The notes: generated by a model not told the origin, from the letters alone. 19,839 nucleotides of DNA from an uncultured Candidatus Melainabacteria bacterium (GCA_934700335.1 CAKUXM010000024.1:1-19839), one strand, 5' to 3'; numbered from the stretch's first letter, positions 1 through 6,880 are shown. Program-made: numbers and translations.

Positions 1-55
1 TGTATGAAGCACGCCGCCAGCGTTCGTCCTGAGCCAGGATCAAACTCTCCATTGT
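1..55 (-). rRNA. rrs: 16S ribosomal RNA, 5' end only (partial)
   Basis: Read on the minus strand, positions 48 to 31 give AGAGTTTGATCCTGGCTC, the near-universal start of bacterial 16S rRNA. The conserved GACGAACGCTGGCGGCGTGC block follows directly. Only about 55 nt are present, and the rest of the gene runs off the left edge of the window. The mature 5' end is placed near 55 by analogy with E. coli, where this motif starts at about nucleotide 8, so it is good to a few bases. The piece is too short for taxonomic placement by eye. Confidence 0.97.
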
Positions 56-340
56 CAGAAAGTTTATGTCCATCGTCAATCTCGCTAAAAGATTGACTGC
101 TCGACTTCTTTTCAAACACTAGCTTTACGCTATTGCTTTTGTCCGATAAATCACTTTTGTTGAATCAACAAGTATATTTAGTCGTTTTCAGCTATTCTGT
201 TTTCAATGTTCTATCTCTTCATCAAGCGGACTTGAAAAATTCAACTTACGTTGAATTGCTCCCCTTTATAATTTTGGAGGCTAGTGGTAGGTTTTTAAAA
301 ACCTTTTCGGAACCACCCAAGTTCGTTCGCTTGCTTTCCG
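56..340 (-). other. 16S rRNA leader (transcribed, processed off)
   Basis: This stretch lies between the inferred rRNA promoter and the mature 16S 5' end, and it holds no plausible gene. It is rich in perfect hairpins: GTCAATC pairs with GATTGAC (75-97), ATTCAAC with GTTGAAT (239-256), a 14-bp palindrome lies at 290-303, and GTGGT pairs with ACCAC (284-316). On the minus strand, 215-197 reads GATAGAACATTGAAAACAG. This resembles the boxA-like antitermination element found in rRNA leaders and spacers, but the match is by eye only. The pairing partner needed for RNase III processing would lie beyond the left edge. Confidence 0.6.
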
Positions 341-347
341 TACTCTT

Positions 348-375
348 ATATTACATCTTCAATTTTTAATGTCAA
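348..375 (-). promoter_or_regulatory. rRNA operon promoter
   Basis: On the minus strand there is a perfect -35 TTGACA (375-370), a 16-bp spacer and a -10 TAATAT (353-348) preceded by TG. The region upstream of the -35 (376-400) is a run of A and T resembling an UP element. Predicted transcription start is near 341. This is the best consensus promoter in the window, as expected for rRNA. Confidence 0.75.
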
Positions 376-600
376 CACCTTTGTTTTATTTTTTTGTTAT
401 AAACTTTGCAAAACTTCATAATGTCTGCCTAAAATTCACTAATAGCTTGATTGTCTATTCTTAAAATCCTCCATTTGGGGGATAAGAAAATTTTACCCGT
501 CTTTCCTAATTTCATCTTTTGACATGATTTCGACATGTTAAAAATATAATATTATATATTCATATTTAGAACGTATATATTTATATATAAGGAGAAAACT
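376..600. other. Divergent intergenic region between rRNA promoter and secreted-protein gene
   Basis: No gene is visible. A hairpin at 466-483 (ATCCTCC, loop ATTT, GGGGGAT, with one T-G wobble) has no following T tract on the plus strand. The right part carries the promoter candidates of the gene at 601, listed separately. Confidence 0.5.
519..560 (+). promoter_or_regulatory. Promoter region of the secreted coiled-coil gene
   Basis: A perfect TTGACA (519-524) is followed by TATAAT (545-550), but the spacer is 20 bp, longer than usual. A second pairing is TCGACA (530-535), 17 bp, TATATA (553-558). GACATG is directly repeated at 521-526 and 532-537, 11 bp apart, and ACATG/CATGT form an inverted repeat (522-538). 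Which pair is used cannot be settled by reading. Confidence 0.4.
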
Positions 601-1044
601 ATGAAACTTAATAAATTAGTTGTCGCTATGACTGTTGGCATGTTATCAGTTTCTATACCTGCATTCGCAGACGGAAATGCTTTTACACCTTTAAACTTTG
701 ATGACACTTCTTACAACACTTCATCTACAACAAGTACAACTACTAAAACTGTTGCAAATAATACACCTGTAACTACCTCAAACACCAACACTACTGCAGT
801 TTCTGCACAAGCTGACAGTGTTGCTAACGGTAATATTCAAAATGCAATTCTTCAATTAGATAATGCTCAAACTGATATTAAAAATGATTTATTAAACTAC
901 AAGACTAAATTCCAAGAAGTTGATAATCATTATAAATTAATCAGAACTGAAAGAAACAACTTGAAAAAACAAATCAAGGCTATCGAAAGAAGAAGTAAAA
1001 ATATCGATAAAGCAAAGGAAAAACTAAGAAAAAACATGGTTTAA
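601..1044 (+). CDS. Small secreted coiled-coil protein, unknown function
   Basis: This encodes a 147-aa protein I do not recognise. Residues 1-23 are a clear signal peptide: basic MKLNK, a hydrophobic core, and cleavage after AFA before DG. Residues 24-75 are a Thr/Ser/Asn-rich low-complexity linker. Residues 77-147 are charged and helical (Lys, Asp, Glu, Asn) with heptad-like spacing, so probably a coiled coil, ending in a Lys/Arg-rich tail. There are no cysteines and no second membrane segment, so the mature protein should be periplasmic or extracellular. The start is firm: AAGGAG lies at 589-594, 6 nt before the ATG. It is a single-gene unit with its own terminator. Its position beside a strong rRNA promoter is probably incidental. 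It could be a small envelope structural or chaperone-like protein, but nothing in the sequence fixes that. Confidence 0.8.
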   Translation: MKLNKLVVAMTVGMLSVSIPAFADGNAFTPLNFDDTSYNTSSTTSTTTKTVANNTPVTTSNTNTTAVSAQADSVANGNIQNAILQLDNAQTDIKNDLLNYKTKFQEVDNHYKLIRTERNNLKKQIKAIERRSKNIDKAKEKLRKNMV

Positions 1045-1073
1045 TATGCTATACAAATTTCAATTTAATATTT

Positions 1074-1102
1074 AAGACCCTTAAAAAAGGGTCTTATTTT
1101 TT
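1074..1102 (+). terminator. Rho-independent terminator after the secreted protein
   Basis: AAGACCC (1074-1080) pairs perfectly with GGGTCTT (1089-1095) around an 8-nt A-rich loop. A run ending in TTTTTT follows. It lies 30 nt after the stop codon at 1044. Confidence 0.85.
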
Positions 1103-1155
1103 ATAATATATATTTATATATACATGGCACTATTTATTTTCATAACAAAGTAATA

Positions 1156-1161
1156 TATAAT
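1156..1161 (+). promoter_or_regulatory. -10 box immediately before the oppD-like start codon
   Basis: TATAAT ends 7 nt before the ATG at 1169. No good -35 is visible 16-18 bp upstream (TTTATT at 1133-1138 is weak). If this box is real, transcription would begin at or next to the start codon, giving a leaderless mRNA. Confidence 0.45.
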
Positions 1162-1168
1162 CATGTAT

Positions 1169-2122
1169 ATGAAAATATTAGAAATAAAAGATTTAAACAT
1201 AAACTTTAACCTAGAGGACGGAAGTCATCAAACCGTATACAACGTTTCTTTGGATTTAGAACAAGGCAAAACGCATGCTTTAGTTGGTGAATCAGGTTGT
1301 GGCAAAAGCATAACTGCAATGTCAATACTAAACCTTCTACCTAAAACTGCACATGTAACTAGCGGTTCTATAAAATTTAACGAGAGAGAAATCTTAAATT
1401 TACCAGAAAAAGAGATGCAGAAAATAAGAGGTTCAAAGATTGCACTTATTCCACAAGACCCTCTTACATCACTAAACCCTCTTTACACAATCGGTAATCA
1501 ACTTGTTGAGATAATAAAATTACATCAAGAAGTAACTAACGAAGAAGCTAAGCATAAAGCTATTGAAGCTCTAAACTTAGTAAAAATACCTTCACCGGAA
1601 AAATGTTTCGACTCATATCCACATGAATTATCAGGAGGCATGAAACAACGTGCAATTATTGCAATGGCTCTAGCATGTATGGCAAAAGTTATTATCGCAG
1701 ACGAACCTACAACCGCTCTTGATGTAACTATTCAAGCGCAAATTATGAACTTATTAGACGAAATCAAAAAGAAATACGGAACTGCAATTCTTTTAATTTC
1801 TCATGACCTAGCCCTAGTAAGTCAATATTCAGATGAAGTTAGTGTTATGTATTCAGGTAGAATTGTTGAACATGCTCCAGTAAGAGAATTTTTCTTAGAC
1901 ACAAATCACCCATATTCAACAGCCTTGTTGCGTGCTCTACCTACAAACAAGTCTAAAAAACTAGCTTCAATAAAAGGACAACCGCCAACTCTTAAACAAC
2001 ACATTGAAGGCTGCAAATTCTATCCACGTTGTAGCTACTGCTTACCACAAATTTGCAATTTCAAAGTTCCGGAGTTAAAAGAAGTTGCGCACAACCATTA
2101 TTCAGCATGTCATTTGAATTAA
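1169..2122 (+). CDS. OppD/DppD-like peptide ABC transporter ATP-binding protein
   Basis: This is the ATPase subunit of an oligopeptide/dipeptide-type ABC importer, acting on the cytoplasmic face of the membrane. Counting from an ATG at 1163, it shows Walker A GESGCGKS (42-49), the Q-loop in IPQDP (about 98), signature LSGGMKQR (156-163), Walker B VIIADEP (176-182) and the H-loop SHD. The C-terminal domain is the OppD/DppD extension with a cysteine cluster (GCKFYPRC, CLPQIC, then a late Cys). In this family that cluster is associated with an iron-sulfur site. At 317-319 aa it matches the usual family length. I prefer the ATG at 1169 (MKILEIKDL) over 1163 because a TATAAT box ends 7 nt before it. 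Neither start has a Shine-Dalgarno sequence. No permease, binding-protein or second ATPase gene adjoins it, so its partners must be elsewhere. The peptide substrate is inferred from family only. Confidence 0.92.
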   Translation: MKILEIKDLNINFNLEDGSHQTVYNVSLDLEQGKTHALVGESGCGKSITAMSILNLLPKTAHVTSGSIKFNEREILNLPEKEMQKIRGSKIALIPQDPLTSLNPLYTIGNQLVEIIKLHQEVTNEEAKHKAIEALNLVKIPSPEKCFDSYPHELSGGMKQRAIIAMALACMAKVIIADEPTTALDVTIQAQIMNLLDEIKKKYGTAILLISHDLALVSQYSDEVSVMYSGRIVEHAPVREFFLDTNHPYSTALLRALPTNKSKKLASIKGQPPTLKQHIEGCKFYPRCSYCLPQICNFKVPELKEVAHNHYSACHLN

Positions 2123-2169
2123 GTAATATAATTTTTGTTGGTGTGAAAACCCCAACCTACAACATTTTA

Positions 2170-2201
2170 GATTGCTTCGTCGTTGTAATCCTAGCAATGA
2201 T
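2170..2201. repeat. Degenerate palindromic intergenic repeat
   Basis: ATTGCT (2171-2176) pairs with AGCAAT (2193-2198) around a 16-nt loop. The left part, GATTGCTTCGTCG, matches from memory the opening of a dispersed palindromic element seen between genes in many bacterial genomes. That element usually ends in CTCGCAATGAC. Here the right half is diverged, so this looks like an eroded copy. Confidence 0.4.
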
Positions 2202-2204
2202 AAT

Positions 2205-2247
2205 AAAAGAAGAGGCGAGAAATTGAAAATTTCTCGCCTCTTCTTTT
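2205..2247. terminator. Bidirectional terminator, 20-bp perfect hairpin
   Basis: The arm at 2205-2224 is the exact reverse complement of 2228-2247, with a 3-nt GAA loop. The arm contains AGAGGCGAGAAATT. T tracts flank it in both directions (TTTTTCTT on plus, CTTCTTTTATT on minus). It sits between the convergent oppD-like gene (stop 2122) and the unknown gene ending at 2260, so it can serve both. Confidence 0.9.
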
Positions 2248-2259
2248 TCTTAAAATATT

Positions 2260-2913
2260 TTATTCTTTGATAGTACCTTTTCCTTTGTGAATTTCAGATT
2301 TTACCATTAAACCCTTTTTACCTGTTGGCGTATAAGTAATATCTTTATTATTTTGTTTTACTTCATTTTTACCAGAAATGAAAACTTTGCCGTCTTTTGA
2401 ATGTTGGTTTTCACCTTTTACAGGTTCACGATTTCCAAAAAAGCCTCTATAATGTTCATTTCTATCATCATTTCGTATATCTACAACATCGACTTTTCCA
2501 TCATTTTGAGAAACATCAACTTTTGTATTTCTACAACCATACAATGTGTAATCGTCTGCTTTTTTAGTACCTGTAATTTCAGCACCGTTTACTCTATAAA
2601 AATCAACTGAAACATCACCTGTTTTAACTTCTTTCTTATTAAGGTTAATTACTGTTGGGTCATATCCATAGTCAACAACAAAATCACCCTCTGTAACGCT
2701 ATAACCAAATGGTGATTTTTCTGTTCTTGTTTTATCAGTCATAGATACAATCGATTCATTTTTTGCAGATTGGTTTGGGTAAACCATTTTTGTACCATCT
2801 CTTAGAAAAACACTATTCAATTCTTTGCCGTCTTGTTTAATAACTTCTGATTTAGCGACATCATTCTTATTAAATTTTACACCACCAATATTTATACTAT
2901 TGTTATCTGTCAT
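2260..2913 (-). CDS. Hypothetical hydrophilic protein, 217 aa
   Basis: I do not recognise this protein. It begins MTDNNSINIGGVKF with no signal peptide and no membrane segment. It is rich in Lys, Asp, Asn, Gly and Val, with alternating short beta-like stretches such as FVVDYGYDPTVINLNKKEV and KVDVVDIRNDD. This suggests an all-beta fold, possibly a solenoid or an appended-domain protein. There is one cysteine, in LYGCRN near residue 126. The start is supported by AGAGG about 5 nt upstream of the ATG. It is monocistronic, separated from the grpE operon upstream by 143 nt and closed by the 2205-2247 hairpin. No catalytic motif is visible and I propose no function. Confidence 0.7.
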   Translation of the reverse strand: MTDNNSINIGGVKFNKNDVAKSEVIKQDGKELNSVFLRDGTKMVYPNQSAKNESIVSMTDKTRTEKSPFGYSVTEGDFVVDYGYDPTVINLNKKEVKTGDVSVDFYRVNGAEITGTKKADDYTLYGCRNTKVDVSQNDGKVDVVDIRNDDRNEHYRGFFGNREPVKGENQHSKDGKVFISGKNEVKQNNKDITYTPTGKKGLMVKSEIHKGKGTIKE

Positions 2914-2967
2914 TGATACCTCTTTTTATTTACAAACCTTATACTATATAATATTAAACCAAAAAGC

Positions 2968-3035
2968 ATTAAAAAGTTGCCTGCTTGCCCTCTTACCATA
3001 TCATATAGGGATTATTACTGAGTTTTAGCAACTTT
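2968..3035 (-). terminator. Possible structured terminator after the O-methyltransferase
   Basis: On the minus strand AAAGTTGC (3035-3028) pairs perfectly with GCAACTTT (2980-2973) and a run of T follows. The loop of 47 nt is unusually long but contains a further CCCT/AGGG pairing, giving a branched shape. It starts about 22 nt after the stop codon at 3057. It is either an atypical end for the grpE operon or an independent structured RNA. Confidence 0.35.
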
Positions 3036-3056
3036 AAGTTCATATTTACAATAAAT

Positions 3057-3617
3057 TTATTCACTAACTTTGTATGCCAAAAGCAATCCCGCTGGCAACG
3101 TCAAAGTTTCAACTTGATATCTTTCATCAGCATTTATTGCATCAACAAAATCTTTCACTTTTTCAGCATGTGAAAGCACGTTATCAGCAACAATAATACC
3201 GCCTTTGCGCAACATCTTATCTGTTAAATTAAAATATTTTATATACTCTTTTTTATTTGCATCAATAAAAACAATGTCAAATTCTTGATTTTCTGGCATA
3301 TTTTCCAAAACCCTAACTGCAGAACCTTGAATTGGCGTAATAACATCATCAACACCACAAGTCTTGAAGTTTTCTTTTGCCATACATTGACGTTCTTCGT
3401 AAAATTCAATAGTAGTAAGATGTCCGCCATTTTCTTTCAAAGCTTTTCCAAACCATATTCCGGAATAACCATTGGAAGTACCAATTTCAAGCATATTCTT
3501 TCTATTTGTAGCCTTAATTAAAATGCTTAAAAAATTAGCAGTCTCATGTGCAATATTCCAAAAATCATGTTGAGTTTTTTCCAACTCTTTTAATACATTA
3601 CTTGTTACTTGATCCAT
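3057..3617 (-). CDS. SAM-dependent O-methyltransferase (family 3, caffeoyl-CoA OMT-like)
   Basis: This encodes a 186-aa cytosolic class I methyltransferase. The SAM-binding motif I is MLEIGTSNGYSGIWFGKAL (about 39-57). An acidic residue follows at the end of beta 2 in TTIEFYEER. The motif FDIVFIDANKKEYIKYF and the later IIVADNVL carry the metal-site acidic residues and Asn typical of the cation-dependent O-methyltransferase family. The N-terminal HETANFLSILIKATNRK helix also fits. It is slightly shorter than the usual 200-220 aa. In bacteria this family methylates hydroxyls of diverse small molecules or tRNA uridines (TrmR-like), so the substrate cannot be named. Its start overlaps the 3' end of the propeller gene by 20 nt, implying translational coupling in the grpE-dnaJ operon, of which it is the last gene. 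Confidence 0.87.
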   Translation of the reverse strand: MDQVTSNVLKELEKTQHDFWNIAHETANFLSILIKATNRKNMLEIGTSNGYSGIWFGKALKENGGHLTTIEFYEERQCMAKENFKTCGVDDVITPIQGSAVRVLENMPENQEFDIVFIDANKKEYIKYFNLTDKMLRKGGIIVADNVLSHAEKVKDFVDAINADERYQVETLTLPAGLLLAYKVSE

Positions 3618-5055
3618 ATTTCTTCTCTACTACTACCATTTTACTTACTGGTACTAACAAATTGTTTGTTTTAATAATTTTTTTCTTATTCATATCAAAC
3701 ACATAATATTTACCAATTTTTGTATCAGTAATAATTGCTAAATGTGTTCCTTTTAATTGGTAAATTGAAGTTGCAAAGCCATTTGGATTCAAATCAATTT
3801 GAGCAGTTACAACATCGTCTTTTGTATTTATAACCATAATCTTATTTGAACGACCGCCCAAAACAAACAAGTCATCTTTATAAACAGTCATATCAACTGG
3901 AGTTTTAGGAACGTCAAATTCCTGCAACAAACCTTTTGTTACGTAATCGACAATTGCAATTTTGCTCTTTGAACGAGAAAGTAAATAAACTTTGTTTTGA
4001 GCAAATACAATTCTTGAAACATTTGGGAATTTGCCCATTTCAGAGATTTTGTAATCATCATAAATATCGATTACCCAAATATCGCCAGAGCTTTTATCAT
4101 AATAAAACATTTTTGTTGAATCGTCTGTCAAATAAAGTCTTTCGCACATACCGTTCAATTTAAGTTTTTGTTTCAAAAGCATCGTTTTCAAATCAATAAT
4201 ATAAATGCTTGAATCAGTAGGGCTAGAAACGTAAGCTTTATTTTCATAGTTATCAACAACAATTTCTTCACCTTGTGATTGAAGTTCAATTCTTCTGATA
4301 ACTTCGTCGTCTTTCAAAGAAATAACATCGACAAAATTACTATTATAAACAGTTACCAATAAAAATTTATTATCTGGGGTAATCTTCATATCAATAGGAA
4401 TAGATTTTTGAGCCAACGCAAATTTAGGAGACATTGATTCTCCTTCTACGACTTGAATATTTTTAGAATAACAAGTTGCAATGTACAAAATCTTATTTTT
4501 TAATTCGCTAACTTCTTTAACAAGATTTTTTGTAGAAGTCTTAATAATAATAGGGTTCAAGTGTTCAACCATTTCTGATTTAACTCTAATACCAGCATCT
4601 TCTTTAGTTTGAATTTGCAAAGAACCAATAACTGTTTTCATAGAATCTGGAACAATCAAACCTTTTGGAACAAGTAAATCTTGTGGCAATAAACCAGTTT
4701 TAACCTCTAATGGCATAGGCTCTGGATTTGCAAAAGTTCTATTACCTTGTTTATCCTTAATAACCTTCATCAAAACAAAATCATTATTGAAAATAACAAT
4801 ATCAGGCAAATCTCCCAATTTTTTATTTGCAGGATAAGTTTGTTTAACTTTAACAACCTCAGGTTTTTTAATTCTTGAAGGATACAATGGAAGATAAATT
4901 GTAGAATCAGGCATTGTAATCAAGCCATCAAATCTAATTTCTTCTTTTGAATTAAAGCTATCATCAAGAATTTTCTTCACATCTTGAGGAATTTTTGCCG
5001 CAAATGAAGGCATTCCTAGTAAAAATATAATAAATACAAGTAAAAATTTACGCAT
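3598..5055 (-). CDS. Secreted YVTN-type beta-propeller protein
   Basis: This is a 485-aa exported protein. Residues 1-19 are a signal peptide (MRKFLLVFIIFLLGMPSFAA). Residues about 20-190 form an unassigned N-terminal region. From about residue 200 onward there is a chain of propeller blades, recognisable as repeated strands of the type VDVISLKDDEVIRRIEL, IYIIDLKTMLLKQKLKL, IAIVDYVTKGLLQEFDV and IMVINTKDDVVTAQIDL. These are spaced roughly 40-45 residues apart, as in YVTN/lactonase-like propellers. No enzymatic residues are evident, so a periplasmic or surface binding role is the simplest reading. The ATG shares its A with the dnaJ stop (TAATG), and GGAG lies upstream, so translation is coupled to dnaJ. 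An exported propeller between dnaJ and a methyltransferase gene is odd and may be lineage specific. Confidence 0.82.
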   Translation of the reverse strand: MRKFLLVFIIFLLGMPSFAAKIPQDVKKILDDSFNSKEEIRFDGLITMPDSTIYLPLYPSRIKKPEVVKVKQTYPANKKLGDLPDIVIFNNDFVLMKVIKDKQGNRTFANPEPMPLEVKTGLLPQDLLVPKGLIVPDSMKTVIGSLQIQTKEDAGIRVKSEMVEHLNPIIIKTSTKNLVKEVSELKNKILYIATCYSKNIQVVEGESMSPKFALAQKSIPIDMKITPDNKFLLVTVYNSNFVDVISLKDDEVIRRIELQSQGEEIVVDNYENKAYVSSPTDSSIYIIDLKTMLLKQKLKLNGMCERLYLTDDSTKMFYYDKSSGDIWVIDIYDDYKISEMGKFPNVSRIVFAQNKVYLLSRSKSKIAIVDYVTKGLLQEFDVPKTPVDMTVYKDDLFVLGGRSNKIMVINTKDDVVTAQIDLNPNGFATSIYQLKGTHLAIITDTKIGKYYVFDMNKKKIIKTNNLLVPVSKMVVVEKKYGSSNK

Positions 5056-6179
5056 TAATTAAATACTCCTCTAACCTTATCTTTAAAAGAGTTTTGAGCT
5101 TTTTTACCTGTATTGATTTCGTACAATCTTTTATACAAACTCTTTTCTTCATCTGTTAAATTTGTTGGTGTTTTAATATTAACAAGTACAATATGATCGC
5201 CCTTGTAAGAAGGTTTTTGAACGTGAGGAATGCCATGACCTGCAAGTTTTAGAGTTGTTCCTGTTTGAATACCGGCAGGAATGTTCAATTTCTTATCACC
5301 GTCAATAGTTTGAACATAGATATTATCACCTAAAACAGCTTGTGCAGGAGTAATATCAAGTCTTGTTATAATATTTAGACCTTCTCTATGATAATAATCA
5401 GAAGGTTTTACGTGTAAAACAATATATAAATCGCCAGCCGGTCCACCACGTAAGCCCGCATCACCTTCACCAGACAATCTCATTTTAGAACCAGTATCTA
5501 CACCTGCAGGAATTTTTAGTTCTAATTTCTTTTCAACTTCAACTTGACCCTTACCATGACATTTTTCACAAGGTGATTCAATAATCTTTCCTGTACCATG
5601 ACATTTTGGACAAGCTGATACTTGAGTAAACTGTCCTAAAACAGTTGAAGTTGTATGGTGAACTTTACCAGTACCACCACAAACAGAACAAGTAACAGGT
5701 GATGTACCGACTTTTGCTCCTGTACCTTTACATTCATCACAAGCTTCAAGATGACCAATCTTAACTTCTTTTGTTACACCATAAACAGCTTCTTCAAAAG
5801 TTAACTCTACATCTAATCTTAAATCATCACCCGCAACTGGTGCATTAGGATCTCTTTGTCTTGTGCCACCGCCGAAACCAAAATCACCAAAAAAGCTTTC
5901 AAAAATATCTCCCAAGTCGCCAAAGCCACTAGCAAAAGGTCCTTGCGTATTGAAGCCTGCATTGTTTAAACCATCTTCACCATATCTATCATATGTAGCT
6001 CTTTTTTCATCATCTGACAAAATTTCGTAAGCTTTACCTAATTCTTTAAACTTTTCTTCTGCATCAGGCGCTTTATTTACATCTGGGTGAAGTTGTCTTG
6101 CTTTCTTTCTAAAAGCGCTTTTTATCTCGCTCTTATCGGCATCTTTTGAGACACCTAATATTTCGTAATAATCTGCCAT
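5055..6179 (-). CDS. dnaJ: Chaperone DnaJ (Hsp40)
   Basis: This is the co-chaperone that delivers unfolded clients to DnaK and stimulates its ATPase in the cytosol. The 374-aa protein is a complete type I DnaJ. It has a J domain at 1-70 with HPD in QLHPDVNKA, and a Gly/Phe-rich stretch at about 75-110 (SGFGDLGDIFESFFGDFGFGGG). Four zinc-binding repeats (about 143-215) read CDECKGTG, CSVCGGTG, CPKCHGTG and CEKCHGKG, followed by the two C-terminal client-binding beta domains. The upstream sequence TAGGTAGG before the ATG can serve as ribosome binding site. It follows grpE after 32 nt and its stop codon overlaps the start of the propeller gene. dnaK, which often sits between grpE and dnaJ, is missing here, and no CIRCE operator is seen. 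Confidence 0.98.
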   Translation of the reverse strand: MADYYEILGVSKDADKSEIKSAFRKKARQLHPDVNKAPDAEEKFKELGKAYEILSDDEKRATYDRYGEDGLNNAGFNTQGPFASGFGDLGDIFESFFGDFGFGGGTRQRDPNAPVAGDDLRLDVELTFEEAVYGVTKEVKIGHLEACDECKGTGAKVGTSPVTCSVCGGTGKVHHTTSTVLGQFTQVSACPKCHGTGKIIESPCEKCHGKGQVEVEKKLELKIPAGVDTGSKMRLSGEGDAGLRGGPAGDLYIVLHVKPSDYYHREGLNIITRLDITPAQAVLGDNIYVQTIDGDKKLNIPAGIQTGTTLKLAGHGIPHVQKPSYKGDHIVLVNIKTPTNLTDEEKSLYKRLYEINTGKKAQNSFKDKVRGVFN

Positions 6180-6211
6180 TACCTACCTAATTCCTACTTC
6201 CGTTTTTAATC

Positions 6212-6817
6212 TTATTCAGCAGTTGCAACATTTACTAATGCAGGTCTTAACACTTTATCACCCAATTTATAACCTTTTTGTAATTGAACAATTACAGTAT
6301 TTTCTGGGTGTTCTGATGTTGGAGTTTGCATAACTGCTTCATGGAAATTTGGATCAAATTCTCGACCTTCTGAATCTATAGTTTCTAAACCTAATTTATT
6401 TAAAACATCTGTCATTTGTTTACAAACAAGCTTATAGCTATCTTTTATTTGTTCAGAATCTTCCATGTTTTCAATAGCTTTTAAACCTCTATCAAAGTTA
6501 TCTAAAACCTCTAACAATTTTTTCATTGTTTCTTCTGCACCATATTTCAACAAGCTTTCTCTTTCTTGCGCTTGACGTTTTCTAAAATTATCAAAATCTG
6601 CAGCAAGTCTAACATAATGATTGTTTAATTCATCATATTTTTTTTGAAGTTCTTCTACTTTTTTATCAGCCTCATTATTTACAGATTCTTTTTCTTCTGC
6701 TACTTCCTCTTTGTTTTCAACTTGTGTTTCTTCAAGTTTTTCATCAGCAGGTTTAAAAGGATTGTTTGAGCTTTTTTCTTCTTCAATTTCGTGTTCATGT
6801 TTGTGTTTATGACTCAT
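6212..6817 (-). CDS. grpE: Nucleotide exchange factor GrpE
   Basis: GrpE releases ADP from DnaK and resets the Hsp70 cycle. The 201-aa protein has a His/Glu-rich acidic N-terminus (MSHKHKHEHEIEEEK) and a long dimerising coiled coil (about 48-110, including YVRLAADFDNFRKRQAQER). The C-terminal beta domain carries the family signature GREFDPNFHEAVMQ and ends in GYKLGDKVLRPALVNV. The start is supported by GAGGCG about 6 nt upstream. It heads the operon grpE, dnaJ, propeller, methyltransferase, transcribed from the promoter at 6853-6880. The histidines near the N-terminus could bind metal, but that is speculation. There is no hrcA or dnaK beside it. Confidence 0.97.
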   Translation of the reverse strand: MSHKHKHEHEIEEEKSSNNPFKPADEKLEETQVENKEEVAEEKESVNNEADKKVEELQKKYDELNNHYVRLAADFDNFRKRQAQERESLLKYGAEETMKKLLEVLDNFDRGLKAIENMEDSEQIKDSYKLVCKQMTDVLNKLGLETIDSEGREFDPNFHEAVMQTPTSEHPENTVIVQLQKGYKLGDKVLRPALVNVATAE

Positions 6818-6852
6818 AATTTCGCCTCTATAAATAATATACTACATTTACT

Positions 6853-6880
6853 ATTATAGTTTATCAACCAGTATAAACAA
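6853..6880 (-). promoter_or_regulatory. Promoter of the grpE-dnaJ operon
   Basis: On the minus strand there is a -35 TTGTTT (6880-6875), a 16-bp spacer and a consensus -10 TATAAT (6858-6853). Predicted start is near 6846, leaving a leader of about 28 nt that contains the GAGGCG ribosome binding site. No inverted repeat of the CIRCE type (TTAGCACTC, 9 nt, GAGTGCTAA) is present, so HrcA control is not indicated. Confidence 0.65.

Noticed and set aside
133..369. 78-aa reading frame on the plus strand
   Set aside because: It lies antisense to the rRNA leader and promoter, has no ribosome binding site and no protein-like composition.
2973..3035. tRNA-like fold on the minus strand
   Set aside because: The 8-bp closing stem is suggestive, but total length is only 63 nt and there is no TTCGA-type T loop, no proper anticodon arm and no D-loop GG.
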